Below are positions 48,401 through 59,020 of a DNA stretch of 64,000 nt, one piece after another. This stretch comes from Theristus sp. LFF4_11 (taxonomy: Eukaryota > Nematoda > Chromadorea > Monhysterida > Xyalidae). The stretch lies in assembly GCA_030248135.1 (NCBI GenBank), contig JASANC010002578.1, positions 32,286-96,285 on the forward strand, in the 5' to 3' direction. The first letter of the stretch is position 1; each line of letters opens with the position of its first letter. The position numbers were made by a program, and so were the translations under genes. Below the pieces are notes generated by a model. The model was not told the origin of the DNA. It worked only from the letters and a program-made list of their open reading frames with translations, and did not search any database.

Positions 48401-49090
48401 TTCACTGCTCAAAGAGTCAATTATTTGCAGCTTTGTAAGTTGAGGTCTCATCCAATTTCAAAAATCGTGTAATGTCCAGACTTTTTTGAAATGATTTTGA
48501 ACGGGTCTGTCTACTAAGACTAACCCTCCGGTTCACTTTTGCAGTGCCAAACAACAATACTGGTAGTGGCCATGTTTATTCGCGTTTCAGAGTCAAAGTA
48601 GGCAGAAAAGTTGTAAGCTTTAGAAGCGTTGTGTTGTCAGCTGACAACCGATTACACGTAATTCTATCTTTTTTTATCGTGCTGCGTTGATTATGGGCGT
48701 TGTTCAAATGGTCCAAGGCAAGACACCAACAGAAAATAATGATGCATTAGCTTTTGGCACACGAACTCTTGCTGAACAACTCACATCGTCATCAAGCCAA
48801 TTTTTTGTTCTATCAGTTCTCTTTTTCTTTTTTTGGTCAAACAAAACATGAGAAACTCGCACGGCACGCGCCATGTTGTGCTTTGAGTGTGAGAATTGTC
48901 ACTGTAAAAGTTTTGCATGTAATGCCTAATTCGACTTAAAATTGAAGGACTGGAAATCATTGTGATAACAGATAACTCTCCATGTAGGCATTACATTGAA
49001 AACCACCGGCTTGCAATAAAATCACGCGAACGCTTTCAACTGTGATGATTCCCTTCCAAATTATGACTACATAACGTTATTTCTTTCGCT
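42450..49090. other. 6.6 kb divergent spacer without a supported gene
   Basis: Between the starts of the SWIP-10-like gene (minus) and the CPG4-like gene (plus). I searched both strands. The only region with exon-like boundaries is 45325-44464 (minus), with plausible small exons, but phases could not all be reconciled and no family was recognised. The rest is AT-rich DNA with scattered TG/CA words. Confidence 0.35.
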
Positions 49091-50733
49091 ATGGGTCAAA
49101 ATTGGTGCGATTGGAAAACAATTGTGATTCTAGGTGAGCTGCAATGTTCATTGTGACTTTCACCAGTGGGTTATTTGTTTTCTCACACAACTTTTACTTT
49201 TCATGTTTTTAGCGGCACTTGCACACAGTGTCAGTGCCCTGCCAACTTTGCACACAAACAACAATGAGGCCGTTCAGTGCCCGCGCGGGTGCATCGATCG
49301 ATTCTCGGAGCAGGTGCGCACAAAACGCTAAATGCAAACCGCTAAATTTGAATAGTCCAATTCACATTTGAAAACTCAATCTGCGGTTCTTCCAAACGTT
49401 TCGTCGTCTCGCAGGTTGGTACGTCAACCTTTGGCGAAGGAAAGTCGTTGATGTCAATGCAGTGGACCGATCTGGTGGAAATGTCGAAGAAAGTACGCGA
49501 CGCGGATGAACTACGAAGGCGCATCAAGGAAACTTGCGGGTATGAACTAAACGGTCACATGCGCATGTGCAACAGACAAACTAAACCGTGACGTACTTTT
49601 GCGCAAGTGTGCGCGCCGCAGCAGTTCAACTTAGCACTGCCCCATGATGCGCCGAAGCAGCCAGTGAACACGTGCAATCAGAACACACGTTTGTTGTGAC
49701 GTGTTACAGAGCGTACGATTCGCTGCGTCTCTGTCTGGATGGCTGCGAAAGTGAGACGATCAGTGCGAGCATCGCCGAGGGATTTGACTCGTTGAATCTG
49801 CTCTGCTACGAGAAACGAGACGGTCTGGCCATTTCAGTGTTTGTTGTAACGTAACGAAACGGTCTGGACAAACCGCATTCGTGTTGCTTTACCGTTTTTG
49901 CAGTGTTCCTTGAGTACGTGCCGTGCCTGGCCGAGTACGAAGAGTTTGTGATGCAAGAGTGCCACCGTGAGATGAATCGCAGCATCCAAGCGACGCAGCA
50001 TTTGAATGACGCCATTCGTGCGCACGACCTCACGGCGACCACTCTCAAATACCATCTTGCGACTGTTTGCGCGTAAGCTGATTGCTGGATTACATGCTCA
50101 ACAAATCTGCACTATCGCAGTCTCTGTCAGTAGCAACACAGTCGCACACGCAAACATGCGATACTGCAGCAGCGTATGGTGTGCCTGTGAGTACGACTTT
50201 GCTCAAGTGAATGAATGCACCGCAGGAGCACGGACAGCTTGGTGACGTGCATGGAGCGGCCGACGACGGAGTCATGCGGCAGTCGTCAGCCGATGCTGCT
50301 CATGCGTCAGCTGGTGGCGCTGGCGTTCAAGAACTTTGAGAAACTCTACGTGACGCTGGGCATCGTTGGCGATCTGCCCGTCGAGTGTCAGCAGCTGATC
50401 TCAACGGGCATGCCAACGAACGCAGCCAGCTCGCAGTACAGCGCTGGGCGAGCGCACGCCACTGCTGCGGTCACCAACAGTCTGCCGACAGCAACGCAGC
50501 TGCAGTACAACGTGGTGCACTCGGACGACTCCGCAGAGGCAGCGGCGCCCAACAAGCAGCCTGCTGCTGGACAGGCTGTCACTGCGACGGGGCTGTTGCT
50601 GAAGCACTCGGCACTGTCCGAGGCAGTGGTCAAGCCAACCGGTGCCTACGCGAGCACGGTGATGCCGCACTTTGCGCAGCTGCGTCTGCTGCTGCTCGTG
50701 GCACTCCTGCTGTGCATCGCTCATCATTGCTGA
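49091..50733 (+). CDS. secreted Cys-rich CPG4-like protein, probably GPI-anchored
   Basis: Six exons in agreeing phase: 49091-49133, 49213-49313, 49415-49539, 49710-49822, 49904-50072, 50226-50733, giving 352 residues. The first exon joined to the second gives a signal peptide ending ...VILAALAHSVSA. The mature domain has a regular Cys pattern (CPRGCIDRF; LRLCLDGCES; VPCLAEYEEFVMQECHREMN; LVTCMERPTTESC) of the nematode-restricted type seen in chondroitin-proteoglycan CPG4-domain and T20D4.11-like secreted proteins. A Ser/Thr/Ala-rich stalk follows, and the C-terminus is a hydrophobic LRLLLLVALLLCIAHHC, which looks like a GPI-attachment signal. Function unknown; probably extracellular. The assignment to CPG4 is by pattern, from memory. 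Confidence 0.68.
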
Positions 50734-51859
50734 AAACGACACACGCCGCCGTTATGCAATTCAGATTCCTTGATGTTGTTCGCCACTGTTCACACGTGCA
50801 GACAGACTGTGCATTCTGAATCTCTGGCATGCTGATTAGCTGTGTAGCGAGCTGGCTGTGGTGGGTTCGCAAAAAAAAACGTTATTTCCGTTTTAAAACC
50901 GTTTCATTTCTTAGCACCAAAAGTGTCCAGAAATTTGGCCTTTCCAATTAACAATCACAAATACAGTCGAAATTAGGATTTCAAGCTTCAAAAAAAGTAA
51001 ATCTGAAAATCTGATATTTCACAAAATCCAGTTTCGCACAGTCCATTTTTGCTATATCCAATTTTGCGATATCATCCACCAATAGTTTTGAAGTACCGAA
51101 AGTTCGGAATATTTTAAGGTGAAAAACCGGTTTTTTAATTTCGCAAAACCAGAAATCAAAATCGTTTTTCAGAAAAAAGGTTTTATTTCCATGCCTAAAC
51201 TAGGTTGGATTGGAGTGAGCCCAATTGAAAAAACAGCCAACCAGCTGACTGTATACAATTTACAGTTTGTCTATCTTTTTTTGATTTTGCTCGACTGTTT
51301 ACATTATGTGGGCCAATTTGCTGAAATAATTTTACGTCGCTCGTCGTTTTTGCATTCCTCTAAGTTTTAAAATTGTTGCGTTTCTTAGTTTAATGTTGTT
51401 TTCAGTCTAGCTTTGAATCAAACAGCGTTGATTCAATGGATCGTTTTCATTTTACAGCGGTTCTGGCATCCGACATCCGAACCATTCTTTTGTCAATTTT
51501 TCATGTTCATCAAAATTGTTCTTCTGTTCGCTTGCATTCTTGATACACTAACGTTTGACTGTTGTAACCCGTATCATTCATTACTCGGGTGTTAGTTATT
51601 CTGCAATGGATTTCTCAGTTTTATCTTTTAACGTTTTAGCAGGCCTGATACAGGAAAGCTCAAATCACAGCCCACCGATCACGCCGGACTCTCACACAAG
51701 AACTCCATTTATGATATCATTATGACGTTATAGTTACGGCTGCCGTTTTATGACATCATTTATTTCTTGCGTGTTGTTGTGTTTCAGTATAACAAGGCAA
51801 GGTTAAATAAGAGGTAACATCAAAATGACCCGCGAAATAACAGTAAATCAAAGAACACC
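50734..51859. other. spacer between convergent CPG4-like and RPB9 genes
   Basis: About 1.1 kb holding the 3' ends of a plus and a minus gene. No exon recognised. Confidence 0.4.
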
Positions 51860-53033
51860 TCACTCGGTCCATTTGTGTTGACAGAGTGCATTTGCACACA
51901 CGTAGTACAGACGCATTTCTTCCTGAAAGATGCAGCGCATTTTTTATCGTTCACATTTGCAGCATATAAACGCGTTTGCGGTTGCACCACTTGCCTCAGC
52001 ACGTCTGCTCTGCGCCTGGAAGAACACAGCCTCACGGTGGCCACACCTCTGGCACGGGTGGTCCTCGGTGCGTGGCAGCGTTGGGTCGTGGATGACATCG
52101 GCTACGATTTGCGTCAACTCGCTGAAATACGCCACACTGTTCAACAATCATCACGTTATTCGTGCCGCATAAACTGCCAATACCAAATCACATTTCAGAG
52201 TTAGTGGGAGATCGACTCTGATGACCCCTTGGTTGGAACGTCATCAAGACCAGAAACCTGCGATGCTTGGCGACTTGTTCAAAATGTTTGGTTAAACCTG
52301 CCATCTTTTTCCGTAAAATACAGAGCCAGCGAACGAGTGGGACGGAATCGGGCTTGAATGGACATTTTTAATCAAAACGATGTTTCTGATTCGCAACCAA
52401 ACCTGATAACCGTTCATTCTACGTTCCGAAAGTTTCGCGTGCTCTGTATTCTGCAAAAAATTCTGACAATTAAAGAAACATAGTGCATCACCATTGTGGT
52501 TCAACCTGCAGCATGGCCCACCTATTGTTCAGTCAATTTGATTTCAGAGGGAAGAGAGTCAATCCGGTTTGAATGAATCGCTTTGTGGTTGGTTGAACAT
52601 TTCTACCTTTGACTTTAACCGAATACGTGTGCAACGTCTCAAATAAAATAAGCAGATGTTTAGACAAACGAATTGAATGTCCCACAACCACAATTGAATG
52701 TGCTTACGTTGGCCTACACAAAACTACACCCGAAGTATTTTGAAAATTACGACACAGGCGTTTTACGATTGGACCATGATTGGAACACAATTTGAGTAAT
52801 TAGTGCAGCACGCTTTGAGTCGGCGCATGCTTATAAGCAAGTTTAGCTCATGAAACAAACGTACGTTCCAATAGAAACATAACAAAAGCAATGTGATCAC
52901 TGACTCGACGTCGTGCATAATTTTGTTGACGTAGATGCATGGATTATCAGCCACTTGCGAATGGTCACAGTTGCGACAGGAATACATCAGCACTCGGTTC
53001 TGCTTGTCCTCCTTCGGGTACAGCATGTTGTTG
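51860..53033 (-). CDS. rpb-9: RNA polymerase II subunit RPB9 (POLR2I), first exon not found
   Basis: Three exons in agreeing phase: 53033-52905, 52121-51995 and 51922-51860, encoding the last ~105 residues. Hallmarks: [10 protein letters not shown] and [20 protein letters not shown] (second half of zinc ribbon 1), [20 protein letters not shown] (linker), [20 protein letters not shown] and [20 protein letters not shown] (TFIIS-like zinc ribbon 2). RPB9 sits at the jaw of RNA polymerase II and affects start-site choice and fidelity. The first exon, which should encode the first CxxC pair and end in phase 2, is not visible up to the repeat block at 53200 and beyond. The intron between the last two exons uses a GC donor (GAG|GCAAGT). 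The conserved protein dictates these splice sites, so the model is strong. Confidence 0.93.
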
Positions 53034-53199
53034 CTGCAACAGAGATTAATAACACAAGAGATAAAGCTGCTGCGCAATCATGTTGCCACGGGCTATTGTT
53101 CGGCGCTCCCGTTCGGTCAACAAGTTGTGTTGTTTGGGCGGTTACCTAACGAGCAGCTGTTTTGCACAACATGTTCTGACCGCTCCATGTCATTTCCAA

Positions 53200-56100
53200 A
53201 AAAATAACTACTACCCGTGCGATCCGGTGCAACTCCCCTTCTCACAAAATTTTTCTGCTCGTGCACCCCCCTCACATGGAAGGTACCTGACGCTGACACC
53301 AACACCCCCCCCCCCCTCACTCATGGTTATAGTTGTTCCAGAGCCGAGGGGTTGAGGGGCCGATATAGATAGCTGGAGCAAATTTTCCACATAGATAGAT
53401 ACTAGATAGCTGGAAACTTTTGGGGGGCCGCGGGGGGGGCATGTGAATTTGGGGGGGGGGCGGTCAAAACTTTGAAATTTGATAGAAAGATAGCTAAAAC
53501 GGTAAAAAGCTATAAAAACAGCACAATAATGCTAAAAATACACTGCGCAAGTATAAACGCGTATTTTACTTAAAATTAGCGAAATTTTCAAGAATTACGA
53601 GCAAAAATGGTCAATTTTGGTCAAAAATTGACTCATTTTATGTTTTCCAAGACAAAAATATCAGATAGATAGCTGGCTGAGAAAATTTTTCAGATAGATA
53701 ATACCTGAGCCGGAAAAACCTGTCCGATAGAGATAGATTCAGAAATTTTTTGGGAAGGGGCGCCCCCCTTCCCCTAGAACAACTATACGCCCCCCCCCCT
53801 CAGAACAACTGTGCCCTTCAGGCGGCCCTTTTCGCCTAAAATTTCGTGTGCTTTTCTGACAGTGAACGAACAAAAATTAAAATGAAAAATACCTTAATGA
53901 ACGACGAACGAGCAAAATCCAGAGTCCAGACAGACACAGACCACACCAGACAGACAGTGGAGGAATACGAAAAAAATGCCAAATCCAAAAACTCACCACT
54001 CAGGACAAAATTTGATTCCAACATATCCAGGGCCTGTGTCCGTCGCCGCCGCCATCGCGATTCGGGACAGCTCGTTTCGTCGGTTTAATTCAATGTTAAT
54101 TGTTAATCACTTCACTCACGAGTTTTTATCAACAATACAACGGTCCGGTCCAGGTCCGATCTAAAAACGACGGGAGTAGGGTTGTTAAAAAAAACAAAAA
54201 TCGTCATTTTTGGGTTTTAAAATTTTTTTCAAAAAATCAAAGTTGTGCTAAATCAATCAGGGAGTCCGAAGCGTAATGTATCATTATTAAAACAGGTGCA
54301 TGTGCAGTGGCGGTGGCCCCTGCCCTTCAACACAGGAAAGAAAAAAATGCAAAAACTAAATTGATCATTTTCACCTTATCAAAAAGGCTTGGCTTAGGAT
54401 TAGGTTTAGGAACCTACAACGACTCATTGCAAGCAACCTCTGATCAGAAATCAAAAAAATCACTTTTAAGTATGCATACAAATCGTTCGAAGAACCACGG
54501 AGCAGCTCGGACGAATCGTCAATTTATCTGCATCGGAAATGGTAAGCCAAGCTTTGGGACGCTCAAAAACTTCATCGCAGATGTTGTCTAAGCCTAAAAT
54601 CAGTCGGTAAAACGGTCCAAAACAGTAGCGAAAGCGGGACCTCGGGTGAGGGGGGGCAGTACCGTGGGCGGGGGGGTGGGGGGGTACACCCCCCCCCAAG
54701 TACCCGAGACGGGATCGGGTGGGGGGGTGGGGGGGCACCGTGCCACCCCCTAAAACGGAGCACCCCCATCGTACCCCCTCGAAAATTTGGCCGACACCCC
54801 CCCCCCCCCCCCCCCCCCCCCCCCATGAAATTTTGGATTCTGTATAAAAACACCGCAGCGGTGAAAACACCGCACCGATGCTATGAAAAACACCGCAGCG
54901 GTGAACACACCGCACCGACGAAAACCCCGCACGCTGTGATTTATGGAACGGGTTGGGTCGGCATGAATATAGGGTGTTGTACCAACAGATTTTTTGCCGT
55001 TAATAAAGTTTTTGTTTTTCGTGGTTGTGACCATTCTTTTGATAACGTTTTAACACATAACGTCGCCCAGATCACGATTTACTCGGCCGATTTCGACGAT
55101 CGATGGCTCAATCAACTCAGTAGAGCATCCGAAACACGACGATGTGTCGATTGTGGTTGGTTTTGTTTTTATTTAACATTGGTCATTGTGCAATAAAAAA
55201 TTTACGAAAAAACACAAAACACCAAATTATTGAGATTTGGATTTTTTTCGATTTTCAGAAAACCGTGAAAACCAACCACAAACGAGGCATCATCGTCTTC
55301 CGGGTACTCCGCTGAGTTGATTGAGCTATCGATCGTCGAAATCTGTTGAGCACAGCGCTGGCAGAGTCGCGTGACAGGTCGGCGCACGAGACACACGTCG
55401 TGAAACGCAAATATTGCCAACACAAAACGTCGCTCAGATCACGATTTCCTCGGCCGATTTCGACGATCGATGGCTCAATCAACTCAGCAGAGCATCCGGA
55501 ACACGATGATGTAACGATTGTGGTTGGTTTTGGTTTTATTTAACATTGCTCGTTCTGCAGTAAATTGCAGTAAAAAAATTTACGAAAAAACACAAAACAC
55601 CAATTTATTGTGATTTGGATTTTTTTCGATTTTCAGAAAACCGTAAAAACCAACCACAAACGAGGCATCATCGTCTTCCGGGTACTCCGCTGAGTTGATT
55701 GATGTGTTGATGAGCCGATTTGACTGACGGAATCGCCGGCCAGGTCGATTTGAAAATTTCAAATTTTTCAATTTCAAATTCAAAATTTGAAAAATAATTT
55801 GGTGTTTTGTGTTTTTTCGTAAATTTTTTATTGCACAATGACCAATGTTAAATAAAAACAAAACCAACCACAATCGACACATCGTCGTGTTTCGGATGCT
55901 CTGCTGAGTTGATTGAGCCATCGATCGTCGAAATCGGCCGAGTAAATCGTGATCTGGGCGACGTTATGTGTTACGTTATCAAAAGAATGGTCACAACCAC
56001 GAAAAACAAAAAAAACTTTATTAACGGCAAAAAATCTGTTGGTACAACACCCTATATTCATGCCGACCCAACCCGTTCCATAAATCACACCGTGCGGTGT

Positions 56101-57790
56101 TTTCATCGGTGCGGTGTTTTCACCGTGCGGTGTTTTCATCGGTGCGGTGTTTTCACCGCTGCGGTGTTTTTAGCAATTACCGAAATGTTGTCTGGCGGAC
56201 ACCCCCCCCCCAAAATTTTCTGCACACCCTAAATTTTTTTTCGAAAATCATGATTTTTTGTCTATAAAGTCCATAATATAAGCTGAATATATGATAACTT
56301 GACCATCTTCATTGTTATTTCAAAGATTTTGCAGCAAAATTTAGCGTTTTTCCTTTCAAATTTGAGCGAAAAAATTTCATGGGGGGGGGGGGGGGGGGGG
56401 GGTGGACCCCCCCCCACAGAAAATTTTGAAAAAATGCCCCCCCCCCCCCCCATGGGACCCCCCCTGGGGGGTCCAACGTTACCATAGGTAGGACCCACCC
56501 CCTAACTTATAGGTCGGCACCCCCCCCCCCCAACCGAACCATACCCCCCCCCTCGAAAATTTTTTTGGGCCCACGGTACTGAGGGGGGGGGGGTGGTTGC
56601 CAATTTTTAGAGGGGGGGTCAGGTGCCTTCTCGGTGCGGGGGGGGGGTGCCCGGGCCGCAAATTTTCCGGAGGGGGGGGGGGGGGGTGCACTGGCAGAAA
56701 AATTTCGTGAGGGGGGGGTGCACGGGATCGCACGGGTAATACCAAATTTTTGCCTTAGAAAAACACAGAAATTCTTGTAAAATACAGAATATTTTGTGCA
56801 AACAAGCTGCTTGTTTGGTCAGAAACAACAAAATCTATGCAGGGACAGACACAAACGTCAAGAAAAATGCAAAAATTACGGTATTTTTGGAAAAAATTGA
56901 GATGAGATTGACCACCGTGAGGGCAGTACCGTGGGCCCAAAAAAAATTTCGAGGGGGGGGGGGTCTGGTACCGTGGGGGGGGTGCCGACCAAAAAGTGAG
57001 GGGGGGGTCCAACCTATGGTAACGTGGGACCCCCCCCCCAGGGGGGTCCACCGTCCCCCCATGGGGGTGCATTTTTTCAAAATTTTCTGTGGGGGGGTCC
57101 ACCCCCCCCCCACCCCCCCCCCATGATAATTTTTCGCTTAAATTTTGAAGGAAAAACGCTAAATTTTGCTGCAAAATCGTTGAAATTACAATGAAGATGG
57201 TCAAGTTATCATATATTCAGCTTATATTATGGACTTTATAGACAAAAAATCATGATTTTCGAAAAAAATTTTAGGGTGTGCAGAAAATTTTGGGGGGGGG
57301 GGTGTCCGCCAGACAAAATTTCAGGGGGGGGGGGGGGGGGTGTCGGCCAAAGTTTCGAGGGGGGGGGGGACGAAGGGGGGGGGGCCCGGTTTTAGGGGGG
57401 TGGCACGCTGCCCCCCACCCCCCTCACCCGACGGTCTCGGGTGCTCTGGGGGGGGGGGGGTGTACCCCCCCACCCCCCCCCCGCCCACGGTACTGCGTGA
57501 GGGGGGGGGGGGCACTATTGTAGAAAATTTTCGGGGGGACAAACCCCCCCGGGGTTTTGGTAATTGGGAAAAGGAAAATTGGGAATTTGATAAAAAAGTG
57601 GGTAATATTTAGTTTATTGGGGTAAAAAAAATGTTGGGGGAAATGGTTGGGGGGGGGGGGAAATTTTGGGGGGGTTGGGCGGGGGTGCGGGGGGGGGGGA
57701 TTGGGGGGAAATTGGGGGGGGGGGGGGGGGGGGGGAAAGGGGGTGAGAAAACAGATTAAGAAGGGTTTGGGGGGGGGGGTTTGGGAAGGT

Positions 57791-57824
<34 letters not shown>

Positions 57825-58154
57825 GGGGGGAGGGGGGGGTGGGGGGGGGGGGCCGGTCAAAATTTTGAAATTTGATAGATATATAGCTAAAACGCTAAAA
57901 AGCTATAAAAACAGCAAAATAATGCTAAAAATACACTAAAAATCACGTATAAACGCGTATTTTACCTAAAATTAGCGAAATTTTCAAGAATTACGAGCAA
58001 AAATGGTCAATTTTGGTCAACAATTGACTCATTTTATGTCTTCGAAGACAAAAATTTTCAGATAGGTAGCTGGCTGAGAAATTTTTTTAGATAGATAATA
58101 GCTGAGCCGAAAAAACCTGTCTGATAGAGATAGATTCGAAATTTTTTTTGTGGG
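53200..58154. repeat. G/C-homopolymer block with nested inverted and direct repeats
   Basis: Runs of 8 to about 30 G or C occur throughout, with AT-rich segments between them. Arm pairs seen by eye: direct, 53461-53752 with 57853-58152 (both contain TAAACGCGTATTTTAC and AGATAGCTGGCTGAGAAA); inverted, 54640-54830 with about 57340-57515; inverted, 54830-55200 with about 55805-56165 (both contain TCTGTTGGTACAACACCCTA or its complement); inverted, 56190-56400 with about 57110-57311; direct, 55196-55345 with 55571-55705. Open frames in it are poly-Gly, poly-Pro or frames carried by the repeats. Assembly of such homopolymers is error-prone. Confidence 0.85.
54519..54622. repeat. dispersed ~105-bp repeat, copy 1
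   Basis: Contains CCAAGCTTTGGGACGCTCAA and CTAAAATCAGTCGGTAAAAC and is nearly identical to 63389-63497 in the same orientation. The two copies bracket most of the G/C block and the whole LINE. Confidence 0.85.
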
Positions 58155-59020
58155 GGGGCATTTTATTATGTTTGTTTTTTTTCTGTTTTTTTCTCTTTTT
58201 TTTTCTTTTTTCTGTTTTTTGGCACATCTTTTTTTCTTTTTTCTTTTTTTCTTTCTTTCTTTCTTTTTTTTGAAGAGACGCACACAAAGTCACATACCAA
58301 AAAAACTAGTCAAACGAGAAAAAAGCTGAACTGAACGGAACACAACAAAACGAACTCAAAAATCAAAATCAGTGGATGGATTCGGATTTATCGCGAAAAG
58401 TGGAAATGATTCTTGAAACCAAGTTACACATCAAAAAGACGAACCAACTCAAGTTGAGCAAAAGAACAACAATCGAAACAAAACGATGCATAACCATACC
58501 TAGCAAAATCATAATCGAAAACCGGTACTGAACAAGACGAAATCAGTAAGCAAAAAATGAATGAGACTCATAATTGGAGATACAGACGCGAACACAGACT
58601 TTTGAAAAACAGCGCTTCACTTTAAAAACACGAATCGAAAATGAGCCGAACGGAAACAAAGCACTACAACAGAAACGAAACCAATCAAACGTAGCAAAAA
58701 CAGAATCGAAATTTATCCGGTACGGATCAAAACAAGCACAACCAACAAAATGAAAAATGAAAAGACGCAGAATCGCACTTATCACGAACACAGAAAATGA
58801 CTCACAAAAAATGACCATAAAAATCAAAGGTTCAAGCAAAAAAAAGACGAAACCGAACAGAAACGAGGCAACCGAAACAGAACAAACCAAACCAAGCAAA
58901 TGCAAAACCGAAACAAGAACGGCACGACACGGAACTAAAACAAGAAAAACCAAACAAATAAACAGACCACAGGCCAACGAAGAGACAACCGCGCGACAGC
59001 CAGCGGTTGTGCGGACTCTC

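Noticed and set aside
53041..53200. Candidate first exon of RPB9 starting ATGGAGCGGTCAGAACATG on the minus strand
   Set aside because: Its only reasonable donor (TTAG|GTAACC) leaves phase 1, while the next exon needs phase 2, and it lacks the CxxC of zinc ribbon 1.
57278..57868. Gly- and Pro-rich open frames across poly-G/poly-C
   Set aside because: They are translations of homopolymers; their lengths reflect absence of stops in GGG/CCC, not coding.
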